DNA of 64,000 nucleotides from Apodospora peruviana (GCA_033439685.1 JAUEDM010000001.1:1240001-1304000), one strand, 5' to 3'. Positions 1 through 14,210 are shown, numbered from the stretch's first letter. Numbers and translations: made by a program. The notes: a model not told the origin generated them from the letters alone.

Positions 1-3000
1 TTTGTCCTTCGCAGGTTCACCTGTACCAACTATCATTCATCTGTCTGAATGCCCCCTTTTACTTCACCCACGTGTGCCAGCCATCCTTTCTTTCCGTGCC
101 GCTTCGAGGATAAGACTGCGATGCAGACGGGGTAGTAAATCTGTAAGTATACAAGACTGTTAGGTTGTTGATATCACTATTTGAAATCTTGAATACTTCG
201 TCTCGTCCACCTACCCCCGGCAGCACAGGTTCAATGAGACAAAGTCTGGTATGGGGCTGGCCTCTCCTACGGTCACACCACAATCAGGCTCAGATGGAAA
301 ATAATCAATCATGTCGTTTTTGTTTTCTGTTATGACCGAGGTGGTCATTGGGCTCAGATCGCGTGAACATAGTTTGATATCTAAGAGGATCTGATTTGAG
401 TCCTGAGTTTCGTTGGCCAATTCAAGAAAATATCCCGTTATTTAAATATTTAATCTACTCCGATTTCTCAACTATCAAGAATACCGCCTGGTCTTTCTCA
501 GACAACCATTGCCCAGCGACCTTGTCACAGTCAAACAATGTCCATCTACGACCTTCCGTATCTCGCGTCAACCCAAACACTTCAACTAAGCGGGCCATTC
601 AATTCCACCTTATCCTTCATCGTGATTCCTCCAACTCAAAATTTCATTCCTTCTGGTTCGTTCCCGTCCTGTTTGAACTTTATCAATCACTGCCTCACCT
701 ATTTCATCGGCTCAATCTAGGTACCTCCCCAAGGCATTAAGAGACAAGTTGGAAATTTGGTTGGGTACTCACACACGCACACACATAACAACCAGTGCTG
801 GCCTCGCCTGTCATCATCACGGTCTTATCTCGAACAGTCCGTTACTGCATCGTCTGCATACTACCTCCCCAGATACATCCCTCCTATCTTTGACGGAGCA
901 GAGGTCAGGGCCAAATATTCCCCAACGGGTTTATCTCGGCCCAACCTGCCTCCCCATTGATCCCCATTGATCCCCATTGATCCCCATTCCCATCTTCATA
1001 ACTGCTCTAGAAGACAGGGATAGTCAGCCCGCCCTGCCTCCAAGTTTGAAACTTACCACTGAGCCCGTCTGTTGATAAGGAAAGACCAAGAATACACCAC
1101 GGGAAAGAAATGTTGATCAGTAGATACAATACCAAAACAGAGCCCCCAACACAAAGGAGAAGAAAAGAAGCAATTTCCCACCTGTCAGTCTCTCTCTCAA
1201 TCCATCACGTACATATTGCATAGTACGCACGAACACAGAGGAACCACGTAACCCTGTACGTCTCCCGTCTACATAATTACAAAATGTACATACATAAATT
1301 CTAGTTCCAAAGAAACTCTTCCGTCTTCGTATACGCTACTGCGAGATGATAATTATTGCGCGAGGGGAGCAAGCAAAACTAGTCTTGAATGATATGCAAG
1401 TGATAGGTACCTTACTCTAGCTCGGACTTGTTCTTAGAAAAAAAATTCCTTCAAGAAAAGAAAGAAGAGACGAGGGAAGAAACCCGCAACGTCAACGCAC
1501 AACCCCAGTAATGTTCCAGATAATACAGCAAGCAACAGGATCCAAGGCCTCTCGCAACCTGATCTACTCCATTCACCTGCCTACTGTACATAAACTGTTA
1601 AGGTACTTTGATAATTAGTATTGCTGTTGACAAACAACTCTCAGTTGCTTACTATGTCTTATGATTACGGGTAGACTAAATCACCCAATCACCTCACTGT
1701 ATTACGGAGAAGTCAATTACCTCAACACAAGGAATCTTTACCTTCCTTACTAGCTAGGTAGATGGAAAGAAAGAAAAGAGAGCAAAGATCCCGAGAACGC
1801 CGAACAGAAAAGGAACATATCATCACCGACTTACAAAACGGGATGCTTGGTGCAACCACCCATCCACCTCCCCTCTCTCCACGCAACCACACCCTTGTCC
1901 CCCTCGCGCATTTGCTGCATACCAAGGGTAAATTATTACATTAGTTTACTCTGGATATGTAGCTGCGGGTACACGACTCAATGGAACCATCCCATCTCTT
2001 TCCAAAAAAAAATAAAAAAAAAATACCGGCAGGCGAATCTTCCAACAAATTGAATAAGAACAGATGAGATGTAGGTATTAATTGGCCGGGGTTTCTCGAT
2101 CGAGACTCCCCGCTGACCCCCGCCCAAGGACACCTACCGGTACCATCTGATGTTAAATACCTATTTCCCCCCCACTCGCCCACAGAGAACCAGAGAGGGC
2201 GAGTTTTTGGTTCATCCTAGCTTCCTTTCCCTAACCATGGAGCAGGAGACTAGGTTCCTTCTTGGAAGAAAAAAATGGAATGAATCCGGAAGTGTTGATT
2301 CGGCCTTCCCTCGGGGGTGATTGTTAGTGCGAGCGGAACGATGGTCTTGCGCTTGGACCGACCGGCCAGCATTACTTCACCTTTCCGATACTGGCAACCG
2401 TTGACCCCGTTCTCGATGTTGAGGCGGCGCCTGGCGTCCCAAACTTTCCCGTATTAACCATCATAATTCTATCATAGTTACCTGCTGCGGGTTAAACCAG
2501 TGTTGTGCTATTTATGCAAGGTAAAGGTTGTAATTAGAATCCTCAATATGATATATCTGAGTCGCCTGTAAGCAACTGTCGTATGAGAACTCGCTCAACT
2601 CAGGCCTCTGGGACATGATTGGTCGCTCATAGTCTTGGCATGTGATAAGCTCATTGCCGGCCAGAACTTCTCAAGATGGTGTCTGAACACAACCAGCATA
2701 GTCGACAGTCGACAAATCTGGACTAAAGCAAAATGCAGCTTGCATCCGATCGATTCATCGAAATGAACCAACAACATGCCCATTCTATCGCCGATCACTC
2801 GGGCCCCCACCACCGTGTTTGACGGCAGATAGATCTGGAGTCCTATTTTCCCCTCCAAGAATCGGAGCAGGTAGCTCGTGTGCGTCCTGCACGGCAGGCA
2901 GGTTGGTGGTCAAACCACATCGCCCGTGTCCGACCTTCTGCAGTGTAGGTATCCTCTTTGGACACGGCGTGCCGTGTTGTTGACGCCGTGTTTCGGACCA

Positions 3001-6000
3001 TGGCGCCGGATGTTTCCAGCCCGGTCTTCCTCCGCCTTTCCGGCCGTGCGACAGAGAGACTCCATTCATTATTACAGCAGGCGAGTGTTTGCTGAAGAGG
3101 CGCGCGCGCCACCAAGCGCCCAACACGCAACTTACCCTCACAATTTTGTTATCGTCGGCGTCTTCCAAAGCCTGGGCATAACGTTGTCCAGGACTTGGCA
3201 CCTCAGAGTTTGTGGTGACAGCCCAGTATTATACCCCGTACTCGTTTAGTGGTGGTTGCTGAAGCCGCTGCAAGTTGGAATTAGATCCGTGAGGTTGAAC
3301 GACACACCCATTGCGACATGGTGTGCGTCTCCTCTAGTTCCACACATCCAGAGCGATAGCATCACACCCATATCTGAGATTCCGCTGCAGCATCACATCA
3401 TTGACATCCCGTTCCACGCTCGTGTGCGGTTGGTGTAGATTACATATCCTTCGTACATTAGTGGAATGCCGATTTCGCACCTACCCTAATCCACTCTTGC
3501 AACCACTGCAGCTTCCTGCTTCCGATTTGTTTTCTTTGCTTCTGCGGCGACCCTGCATCTGGTGAGCGCCATGCCGGCCCTCCTTGTGTGCTTCGTGGTA
3601 GGTAACCATCGGCGAGGTTGGGTTGTTTGTACACGGTAGTTGTAGCGGTAGTTCCGTTGACGTCTCATCAAGCCCAGCATTCACCTGTGTCATAAAAACC
3701 CCATCTACCGTGGAGATATTTTGTATTACCACCACCCGTTGCGGACACGGGCATGCATATTTCGCTTGCGATGACGAAGGCACGACGCTCGTCGTACACT
3801 CGCGCGTACAAAGGCCCAGTTTGAAGGCCAGATGAGGTGTCATTGTGGATGTATCTCTTGCTTTGGGCTGCGGGTGCCATTGCCGGGACGTCCGTTCATA
3901 TCCTGGTAGCACTGCACGGCGGCAGGCAAAAGAAGCGCCTAGCGAGTCATTTCAGCATCGCGTATTCGACTTGACGGTGCGGTTTTGGTAACGGTGCCAT
4001 CGCTCCCCCCCCTGGCGTTCTGGCAGCCTTGAATACTTTTGAGGTACTTCAGACGGAGTTTAGACTCACTTAGATTTCTCCGCATGGTGTTCTCCGTTCA
4101 CCTGCCCACACCACCCCCTTTCCACCCCTCCTTTGCCCCTCCTCCTGCCAGCCCCTCCAGGTGTCCAAGATCGTGACCGAGACTGTAATCTGACTGGCCA
4201 GTCCGAGTATGCTGACTTGGAGCTCATGTGGCTACCCGAAACACCAGTAGTATCGCGTGAGCCTGATACGACCCAGACAATTGAAGTCGGTTGAGTTGTT
4301 GAACGACAGGGCGCTATGCGAGTGTTCTGGACAGCTGCATAAATCCCAAGAACGCGTTCGTTATCAACAAAAATAACGGACACGGCTTGGGATATGTACG
4401 TAGGTAGCGTACCACGTATGGCCCAATTGCCAGGCTCTAACAACTCTTCGTCGGATACGGAATGCATGTCGACTAGTGTTAGTCAAGTAAGACACGGGTA
4501 ATGACCCGCCTTCTTCAACAGACGCAGGTCGAGAGGATGTGGTTAAGCGCGACTCGGATGAGGGTGTGGAATAATAGGTAGTAAACGGTTTCTGTATACG
4601 TTAAACCGTCCGCTCCAGGCACCTGGAGGATGTAACTGGGGAAATTGATTTGGCGAAGGCAAGTCGAAGTATGAGGGGGTGTGGAGAGCTGGGTGGTGAC
4701 TTCGGACGAGGCTCGCTGGCCAGTATGCGGATGAACTGTTCTGTGATGAATAATCCTGCACCGAAGACTCTCTGCGCGCAAAATAAAACCGAAAATACCT
4801 TACTCACAGCGTCACTACTAATGTAAGTGTAGGGTCGTTTATCTTGGCGGCTTTACGGCGATGCATATTGCCTGGTCGTGACCCCAGCTAATGCATCGCC
4901 AAGGCTGACGAGATCTAGACTCTTCCCGATCTGGCGTGCTTGGAGTTGTTGGTTTCCGTTCCATTCCCATCTGCACACAATTTCGTGTTCAATGTACGTG
5001 ATGTACATTGGCGTCCTGCAGTTGTGGGGTCCCGTCCTGCACCGAGACTTTTCGGGGTGTTTATCCATCTCTACTACCGAGGATGGTGGTGTGGTTGCTG
5101 AGGATCGATCAGGCAAGCTCGCCGCCTCAGCTATGTCGTGGTCCGGCTGGTCTAGCACGACAGGATCGCTCGCGTGCGAGACGACTTGTTTCCGGATGTA
5201 TATCTCATGTGGTAGGCAGTATGTAGACTTGGCTGAATCGGCAGAGATTTAAGATACACAGACGGAACAGATGGATACGAATTCGAGATCAGCTGGTAGA
5301 TGAACCCAGCCAGAGAGTGGCTGTGTCTTGAGTTTGTGGAAAAAGAAGGAAGGGTAATCCGTAAGGTAAAGCTGTGGTCTCGATGCTCCTGTGACTGTAA
5401 TGGAGCTGGTTTGGTCAAGGTACCTGGCCTGGTACCTAAGGGAAGGTAGGCCGCAGGAACAACTTGAAACGACGTCGACGACCAGGTTTCTGGGTTTCCA
5501 GGTTGGCAAGGTGAGATGAAGCCTTACTTCCACTATTGCTGTGATCGTTTCTTCCCTGGTATTCTCTATTTCGGGCCGAAGTGTTGAGATGCTGGCGTCA
5601 TGGGCAGGCAGGAGGTAAGGTAGGCACTTCCGTCTCCAACCACCGACTTACATACAAGGTAGTATGGCAGGTACGATCGAACAAATGGCACCACTTTGCC
5701 TGCCCGTGACTAACCGAGTCTGATCGCTCACGATTGTCAGCGGGCTTGGGAAGGAACAAGGGAAGTATGAACGCTTGCATGGAAGTGGCAGTCCACTCAC
5801 TTGACGGACTCCCGGTCTAGTGGATATTTCCTCTGGAATTCATCGGAGGAGGAGAGTTGCAGCGATCTGGATACGGCAGTGGATGCCTAGGCCCTTCCCA
5901 CCAGAGAATCGTCATGCGAGTCTGTTTCCTCGCTCTGCGCCAATCTATTCCGAACTTCGGAAGCTGTCTTGGCCACTTTATTTATATTTTGCTTTCCTGG

Positions 6001-8308
6001 CTAAGCTACCAACTTCTGGCCGACGACGTGACGTAGGTACCTTAGGTAATAGCAAGGTAAGCTACGATATGCACTCAGGGTGTGATGCGCCTCCGACTGG
6101 TTCCATGGTAGTATTTTTCTTGGCTCCTCCTCGCTACGTCTCACTAGTAGGCATCATGACAGGGTGCTCAGGCTGGATTTGTATGTGCGCCTGCTGGGGA
6201 ATGCATCGTGTGTTCGATCCAGGTCGATCCCGATGCTTAACGTAAGGTACCTTGGGCACATTTGTTAGCATCAATGGGTCAACGGCCCTGCTACCAACCA
6301 CAGTCCACTTAGCCAAACGGACCAACCAACTTTGGGAAAACACGCATAGGCAGACTGTTGCTCTGGTCCGACCTATCATGTTATTTCCGGGCTTGAAGCT
6401 GCTAGCAGGGGATGCTTGCTTTCACGACAGTGACCTAGGTGGCCTACCTTGAGTAGATCGAGGTAGCCTATCTACCTTATCCATTGGATTGGATGGGATA
6501 ATCAGGTCGTTTAGGAGGCCACACACATTGGAGCAATCGGCTAGCTTGCCGAGCGAGGCATCCCATCAGCTATCGTGAATGAGGGATAATCAGGTGCCTC
6601 GTCCGGTGCTCTGTGAACAACTCTGCGGTGGTGGGCCAATCACCGCCATCGCCCAACTGACAAGCAATTCCCTGATAATACTCTGCGTGAAGAACTGAAG
6701 ACCGTCCCCACAAATCCAGGGTACCTTTTCCGGTAGCTTTCAGACACAATGAGAAAGGGAAGGTGAACAAACATGCACAATACACTTGTAGTCCATGGCT
6801 GCTGGTTCTGTATAACCGTTTTCAAGGCGTTATATTGAAGCCGGTCGTAATTATGTAGGGTACCGAATCATGTATAATTGCGGCGCCGACATGTCTCATT
6901 CGGACCTATCAAGAACAGCGCAACACAGAGCCTCTCTTGTACGGCAATGTTGTGTAACCTGCGCTGTCGTCCGCATATCTCATGCCGGGCGGGGATATGC
7001 AGATACGCGCGCCGCACTGGGTGTCGAGCTGTCAAGTTGTCAGCAAGTTGTTAGAACTCTCTGCCACAATGGCCATGAGTGGCCACAAAAATGGCAATGG
7101 CGTGCATTGTTATGTCGTGTGACATGACCGTCTGGGTGTGCAATGTTACAGGGTTGGTGATGCTGACGGTAAGGTTTTCTGTCCAAATTGGGATACTCGC
7201 TACAAAATGATTGGTCAGTCGCTTCCCCCAAAACGTTGTCGAAGCCCCCGTGTAACTGTAGCTTGGCCCGCTCAACACAAGATAAACGACCTACTCAAAG
7301 GATCACAGTTCCTTCAGCCGTCATACCGCAATAAGTAGTCCAGAAATTCCAAGAAAATTATTAGAAGCTCATTCCATACTATAGAGCCATTGGTAAAGCT
7401 TTTGAAATGCTTGGGAGAGTTTTGGTTTAGAGACAAGGGATTGCAATCCTGGTAGTGTAAGTCGCTTGAATGTCAAAGTGGTGCAGGGCACACTTCTGGT
7501 GTCCCTTTTTTTCGTTTGGCAGCGTGCTTGTGTATGCCATACGCAAAATCCGTACAGAGTACAGATTGTATACAAACACCATGCAACGGCGCATCCCGTG
7601 GCTGGCACGTAAAGTCTTTCGCTATTATAGAGTGTCTCCGTCAGTCTATCTAGTTTCTAACGGGATCCCGTTTAATGCGTCTTGTGACTTCTCTTCACCC
7701 GTTTCGATGACATGCAGTAGTAGAAATACTAGTAAACTTCGTCCCAAGCTCGTCCACAAGTTCCTCGGCGTCCTCGTCTCAAAACAGGTGAACAAAAACG
7801 GCGCCTTATTCAAAGAATCCCTCTATCCTGGTCGATACGAAAAATGGCCAACGTTTGCTTTATGCTCTTTCACATCTTTTTCCCTGTTCCTAGCCCATTA
7901 CGATTCCAACGTTGGTTGCCCCTTTTCCGGATGCAGAATGCTTCTGTAAAACAGGATGAGACCGAAAAGGAGGAGGGAAATAAACAAAAACTTTTATGTT
8001 CCATCAGGGCCTACCCATTTTGTAAAGAAAACAGATCACAGACTGCAGACAGCCTACAGCACGACATGATGATTAAATATGCCCAAAATAGTTCCCGGCG
8101 GGGTGGAGTCCTGTTTCCCCCAGCCCAGCGCCATACTTATGTTGATGAAGAGAAATGAAATCCAGATCATTCAGCCATACGAGTCGTAACCTTCATGCAC
8201 CAGGGAAACCAATTGGTCAGTTTAGACCGGTCCATGGCAAGTATTATTCGACCTTCCAAGAAAGCTGCACCAGCACCCCATAATGTGAGTATCTCGGCAT
8301 ATTTCATG
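1..8308. other. Gene-poor stretch downstream of the CPS1-like gene
   Basis: I see no supportable gene in these 8.3 kb. The open frames are short (up to about 190 codons), many open with TTG or GTG rather than ATG, they overlap on both strands, and none has a recognisable domain or a plausible chain of introns. Visible content is a short 10-bp tandem repeat near 951, a CA-rich run near 770, and scattered GGTACC-centred palindromes, for example near 1406, 2143, 5420, 6036, 6244 and 6720. Part of the right end must be the 3' UTR and terminator of the CPS1-like gene that ends at 8309 on the minus strand. Unrecognised orphan genes or non-coding RNAs cannot be excluded by eye. Confidence 0.6.
951..988. 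repeat. 10-bp tandem repeat, about 3.8 copies
   Basis: The unit TCCCCATTGA occurs three times head to tail, followed by eight bases of a fourth copy. The copies are identical, which suggests recent slippage. It lies in a gene-poor stretch. Confidence 0.9.
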
Positions 8309-10187
8309 TCAAAGCAAATCCGCCGTGACCGAACAGATATTTCCCTCGCGTTTCTGCGTTGGCATAGTTATGCGGAGTGCCTGTGAGGGACAGGACGTCC
8401 GTGTCGAATCCGGCAGGTCGGGGCCGGGTGGAGTGGCTAAGGTGTCGATCGGTCGAGGTGTCGCCGCGACTTCACATTTAGTGCTCTCGCATTTCTGCGC
8501 GGGCATAGTCATATGGCGTGACTGTGAGAGTCGGTAAGCCCGGGTCGAGTCCGGCAAATCGGGGCCGGATGGGATGGCTAAACTCTCGCTCGGTCGAGGC
8601 TTCTCCTGCAATCGAAATGTGTTGTGCTCGTCACCATCCGCTCGACTTCCCCATGAAGTCTGCAATTTTCCGTCAGCAGTTGCGTAGAAATGTGGTGTTG
8701 TATGACTTACCTGCTTGAGCGTAAATAGGGCGTACAGCTTAATGAAGCCATGGAAATATCCAAAGATAATAGACACAGGCAGAAAGACGAGATCGCTTGG
8801 ATTTTTGCGGAACAGCCCCACGAGTTTTACGACCTTGGTGAAGGCGAACATGAAAATGATCTCCGCTACCAGGAGAGTCAACCGATCCGTAGGATCCCAG
8901 TCCTCCGTTGCCCACCAGCACGAGAAGAGCAGGAGGGGATCGACGACGAAGGCCAGGGAGGTGAAGGTCGCGATGTGGAGAGCATAAGTACACCAGGGTT
9001 GTTGGCTGTATGTAGCATCTTCGGTCAGCAGAGGATGGGGAGGGGAAAGATGGGGGAGGGGACAGGGGTTAAGGTCCAGGGAGGGTGTAGGAAGATAGGC
9101 AGGGGAGCAGTGTTCGGCTGGTAGCGGCTCAACTCACGTAAGCACGTATCTCTCATGCACGAGACTGGTCCAGTTGCTCCTCCAATTGCTTCGTGCCCAC
9201 CGTGAGCACTGGTAAAGAAACTTGGTGCTGGTTTCCAGCGTCGTCTCGATTTCGCACTCAGGGTGGTATTGGATCCAGGTCTTCCATTGGTGGGCAACCA
9301 GCCACCGAGTCACGTAGTTGTCATCATCCGCATTGAGAATATACTTGCCCCATTTCTCGTTTTTGAAGCCGCCCAGGAAGTCGTAGCTCTTAAGGATCCT
9401 CGTCCGATAGGCGCCTGTGCGACCAGACATGCAAGATGTACCGCCGTCGATGTTGTGTGTCGCTGAGATTTCAAAATTTCGCCGCTCAATGTAAGCTGCT
9501 CCAAGCCAGTTGTAGACTTGAGTTGAGAGGTCCCCCTCGACGCGCTTAACTCTCTGGCACGTGCCAACACCGCCGATCGCATCGTCGTCGAATGGTGCGA
9601 GGAGCCAGGGCATGAGAGTGGAGGGCCACTCAACATCGTCATCGGCCATGACCGTTATGGGTGTCTTGACATGGTCCTCTTCCAGCGCCTTGCACACCTG
9701 AAGCCGCTTATTCGCCTTGTCCACGTGAAGGACTTCAATATCCGTGAAGCAGGCACTAGCCGCCGGCCTAAGGGTTGCCACCATTTGCTCCAGTGCCGCG
9801 TGTTTGTTCCATGTGGTCACAAGTATCAACTTTGCCGGCTGGCAGGCTAGAATACTTGCGACTGACGGTTGCAGTTCCTCGAAGCGATTGTGAATGGTGG
9901 GGAGGACCACTGTCACGTCCTGGGACGTGTATTTTGGCTTTTCAGCCCTGGGGATGATTGACTTATAGGTCCAGTGGCTGTAACAGTGGACAAGGAGTCT
10001 CACATATCTGTGGAGCCTGGAGAAACGATTAGCTCCCATAAACACACCAAGATAGCATTATGCGTAACGTGGTCAAGCGTGAGATCCGGGTTAGGCTGTA
10101 CCAGAGTATCGTGTGAAAAGCGACCCAGAACTTGGGTGACTGGAGGAAGTCCAATGAAGGAATTCCGATGTCCATTAGTACGGCCAT
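8309..10187 (-). CDS. CPS1-like family-2 glycosyltransferase (hyaluronan/polysaccharide synthase-like)
   Basis: Predicted membrane processive glycosyltransferase of family GT2, the group called CPS1-like or GT2 in fungi. It would polymerise a surface polysaccharide from a nucleotide-sugar; relatives are needed for hyphal growth on solid surfaces. I read four exons on the minus strand: 10187-10102, 10016-9138, 9005-8711 and 8659-8309. The introns are 85, 132 and 51 nt, each with a GT start, a CTAAT or CTGAC branch site and an AG end, giving 536 residues. Visible motifs are an N-terminal membrane segment, VTVVLPTIHNRFEEL at the start of the GT-A fold, the metal/sugar-binding ADDDVEWP, the catalytic NADDDNYVTRW, and QCSRWARSNW (the QxxRW class motif). 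Exon 3 then encodes several membrane helices. The ATG at 10187 is the first in frame; only a TTG lies upstream. The C-terminal tail carries two 47-residue tandem copies, which is odd for the family. The exact start is the weakest part. Confidence 0.88.
8338..8619. repeat. 141-bp tandem duplication inside the CPS1-like C-terminus
   Basis: Two head-to-tail copies of a 141-bp (47-codon) unit lie in the last exon. TTTCTGCG recurs at 8351 and 8492, and CGGCA followed by TCGGGGCCGG recurs at the same offset of 141. In protein the copies share GPDLPDSTR and IT/MTMPxQK. They differ at many bases, so the duplication is not recent, yet the reading frame is kept. The outer limits are approximate. On the opposite strand each copy holds sequences resembling the A and B boxes of a tRNA promoter. 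Confidence 0.8.
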
Positions 10188-11479
10188 TCTGACGTCAACC
10201 ACGAAAGGTATGGTTTTCGATCTTGTGACAGGTGTGATGTCTGTGGAAGAAATCTCGACGCTCGCAGCTCTGGGACTCGTTTTTTTTGGCAATGTCTTCC
10301 TGTGTCACTGGTCTGCAAGATCGATGGGCTGACAGTCGAAATGTGCTTGGCAGTCACGGGGGTTTTGGTACCGATTACTCCGTTCGGTCTGATCGAAGGA
10401 CGAGAGAGCAATGTTGTCGGAGGTGAGAGCGCGGCTACCTGATGGGAAGTCGTGGTTCGTGGGAAAACTCCCCGGACGGCGCTGGGAGAGTTTGTCTCGC
10501 TGAAGCAACGAGGCACTCTCTACAGATACGGGAAGTCTCCTGGGCAATAAAGGGGCAGTGCTGTTTCGAGGTGAAGTCGTTTGCCCCGGTAGGCGGTAGA
10601 GGGGATGACGGTGGTCCTCAGGCGCGGAAACAGAAACTAAAAAAAAAAAAAAAGAACGACCGGAACAGGCAGCCCTCGCAGAGTAGAGGAGATGCCTTGG
10701 GCGATGGTCCCAGAGTAATGTACACACAAGACGGGGAGAGGATATCAAGGAAACAAAGCCATTATGAAGACCAATTGGTCTACGGAGACAGCAGTGACAA
10801 GAAAGAAACGATGTTGCAATGATAGTTCAGGGTCCAGACTCGGGGAGGGAGTGCCAGGATATATAGGCAGATAGATAGTGGACCAGAAAGATACATGATG
10901 GGTGTGCAATGCATGGGGACCGTCGACTTAGACGAGAGAAGTGAACGAATGGTAGCGCGGCAAGACGCTGAGAAAGGAGAGGCATGTAGCCAAGGTACAT
11001 GCTTGCGAGGTGGTGGAACATGGCAGCCCGATCTGGAGTATGAGAACCTGGAAGTGAAGAGGAGGGCAAGGCACGTCCTAACTAATGTTCCATGACAGAT
11101 TTAGGTATGGAGCATGTACCTGCAGTGTACAAGAGGACGGCAGCATGCTTACTTAGATGGGGGTAATGAAAACACGGAGTCATGATGTGGACTATGGAAA
11201 TGGTGCATGCACAGAAGGGGAAGTAATCTTGAGGAGAGGCAGGCAGGTAACTGTACCTGAGCTGCGTGCCTGGGACTTGACAATAACCTTACTCTGTAGA
11301 AGTCAGATGTTGGGTGGCACTGAGGAGCTCCATGGTTCACTTTGCTTGCCTGAGTGCTGCTTTTTCCTTTTCCGTGCGTGTTCTGGTCTGGGGGACGAGG
11401 TTGAGGTGTGGAAACTCCAAGAATCCATGGCCAATGAAAGGAGATGCGGGTACACACGAGGGTTGTGCGCATACTTGAG

Positions 11480-11516
11480 ATTGTACTGTACATGATTGTT
11501 GAATTGTACTGTACAT
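11480..11516. repeat. Short direct repeat ATTGTACTGTACAT
   Basis: The same 14 bases occur at 11480-11493 and 11503-11516, 23 bases apart. The core TGTACA is palindromic. Function is unknown. Confidence 0.8.
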
Positions 11517-14210
11517 ACATAAGGTAGAAAGTTGATAATTGCAATTGGAGCGCAGTTGCAGTCGCAAAGCCAACGCGAGATGGCCGTGGACACTGGCGCA
11601 TAGGGTCCTCTAAGAGACTTGTCTTCAGCAAACGACGTGGGGAACGAATGGGGAATTTGAATGGGGAATGGATGGGGGTGTGTCTGTAATTTTTCTTCCC
11701 CTGTCATTTTCTTGCATCTGGGGCCTGGTCCCTTGGGGGCAGCTGCATCTCGGAGGGGCGTGCAGCAGAATGTAAACGGAAGTAGCAACGCTCCCGTTGT
11801 TTCCCCCAGACCTGTCTAATAATTTAGAGAATTCTTTCCCAAAGGGCAAGAGAACATCGATGATGAAATCCCGCGCCGGCCCTTGGGTCAGGTCCCTTCA
11901 CCTGGACTCACGGCATTGGAGGCAAGCATGGAATTTATTTCTCTCCAAGTTAAGTTCGTCCTCCAGTCCGGGCTGCGTTTTATGTTTGCCGTGGAATATC
12001 TTTTGGATCGTCTCAATAAATATGGAACACAGCCAAGTGACGGACGGTTGGAGTCCAGACCTTGCCCACCTGGATTTGATCTGTACGGGTTACTTGGCCG
12101 TTATAGAGCCCGTTCACCCCGCTATCTACTCCGTACACTACAGGCAAGGGTGGACCTGGAAAGGCCTCCACACCGCGGCCGAGGAGGGGAGGGGATGGGA
12201 CGGATGGGGATGGACGGGATTCCTATGCGGAGAAGGTCGCGTTGACGATGATCCATAACGAGCTTCGGCAAAGATGGCCTTGAGCTTTCGGGGAAGAGGT
12301 AGGTCGAGGCAGGCAAGGCAGTATGTAGGGCCCGCAGCAAGGGAGCCAGGTACCTCCGTGGTACCCGGCCGTACAAGAAGGCCCGTCCTCTGTTCTGTTA
12401 TCCGTGTGCGGCCACAGAGAGAGGTGATGCACGCACTGGCAGCACTGTCGTCCCGGGTCCTGGCTCGTCCGATCCAGGGCCATTGGAGTATCCATGGATT
12501 GGACACGACGGGCCGGACCACGCCAGATGGGCCATGCCGTGTATCCTGCTGTTGATTAAGCAACCCTAGTCCGGCAATCATCTCATCAGTCCATGGTTCG
12601 GAAGCAGATGTGGTGCTCACCGGTGGCCGGCGGAGAGCTATATCACATGGCGGCGAGATGCTCGGTCGGAGCAATTGGCTTAAGCGCAGCCCCCCGTTCG
12701 TCAATCATACCTACCTTACATCTATCGCTCCACAATGCATCCATGGCTTGCTCGACGGCGCCAGGCAAGGCGGTCAATCGACGAAGCCCAGGTTTATCCG
12801 TATCGGTGATCGATCTCATATCCGTAATGCCCTCAGCAAGGGTGAGGACCGTCCGGGCCATCCTCAAGCGACCACTGGTTACCTAGGTAAGGCAGAGATG
12901 TATGTACACACGTAGCAGTGTGTACGGATGATGCAGTGAATGTCCTGCCTGAAGACAGTGGGCGGCATGCAAGCCCTCAGCAGAGTTGGTACCAGGTAAT
13001 AGATATTCCTAGGAGACTCTTCAAGATGCCTCTGCACCGTCCGGTGCGCGACTCGGGGGTGAACGGGATTCGGGAACCGAATCAGAGGGGGCCGTTAGCA
13101 CTGTGGAGAGTTCTCAATTAGGGATCCATCGCCGCCGTCTTCATTGCGAATCTGACCGTCAGGATCTGGCGCTAGGCACTCTTGGCCAAGACTACGACGA
13201 GGACCCTAACTGTATCTTGCTATCGGTACAATTCCAATTCCCTATCTGGCAGTTGATAACCAGATGTTGTATACTGCAAGATGCCTGAATCAACATGTTT
13301 TTTAGCGTTTGATCTCGCAATGGAGACGAGGGCCACCATCATCGGCCAGAGTGGCTTGGGTTCCACTACGTACTAACGCGCGGTTGGACAATCGACCACA
13401 TGTAAAAAGGCCAGTTGCTGTTGGACTGGATCAAGCGTTGTGGATTTTGTGCTTATCGACTTCAGAAAAGTGGCAGCTGTCGTGCGACGGCTCACGAGGA
13501 AGCAAAAGGAGGGAATCAGCTTGAAGAAGCGAACTTCGAGTTGGAAGACATACCCCCTTTCCAGGATAATCCCTTGAGGACCATGGCGGCATGACGGCGG
13601 CATGACGGGGACCGATTTGGTGAACAAGTCCCGCAGCCGTGCCTGGTGAGGCGCCAAGACAGCAGATACATGGCTTTCTTTGGGGGGAGATGAAAATTGG
13701 CCGCCTGCCACCCTCGACGTAGCGTTTCAAAATGCGCAATCCTGGAGGTGAGCTCATTGTCCATTGACTCTGCCAACATCAAGGAACACAGACGGCAGGA
13801 AGCCCGTGAAACAAACAGGCCATCACTGCGTCTGCAGCGCGGAGCCCGGCCATGGTTCACGGTACCCGTTCCCCACCTCGCCGTTGCGGCGGCTGAAGGT
13901 AGCGGGGACATGGGAACTTGGCCGGCCGGTTGTTGTACGCTTGTTAATATAATTTTCTTTCTCGGCCCATCGACCCTATTTGGCGACAAGGTAGTAGCAC
14001 GGTGCCACGGATATCCTGCGGGTCGGACCCGTTCAGGGTTTGTTGTCCCTCCATGCAGGTACGCCTGTATGACAACGGCGTGGTTGACAGAAACCAGGAA
14101 GCATTGACCACGCCGAGCTGCCAGAGGTAGGTTGATAGTGAATCTCACATCGACATTTTATTCTGCAGAGGAACAGACCGACCTCACCTGGTGAGTGTAG
14201 TGAAGGTGTA

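Noticed and set aside
1550..1580. ACCTGATCT word resembling part of a TPP riboswitch
   Set aside because: The other conserved element (CTGAGA with its pairing partner) is absent upstream, and no thiamine gene follows.
13516..14148. 210-codon open frame on the minus strand
   Set aside because: It does not start with ATG, its composition is irregular, and no homology or intron structure is visible.
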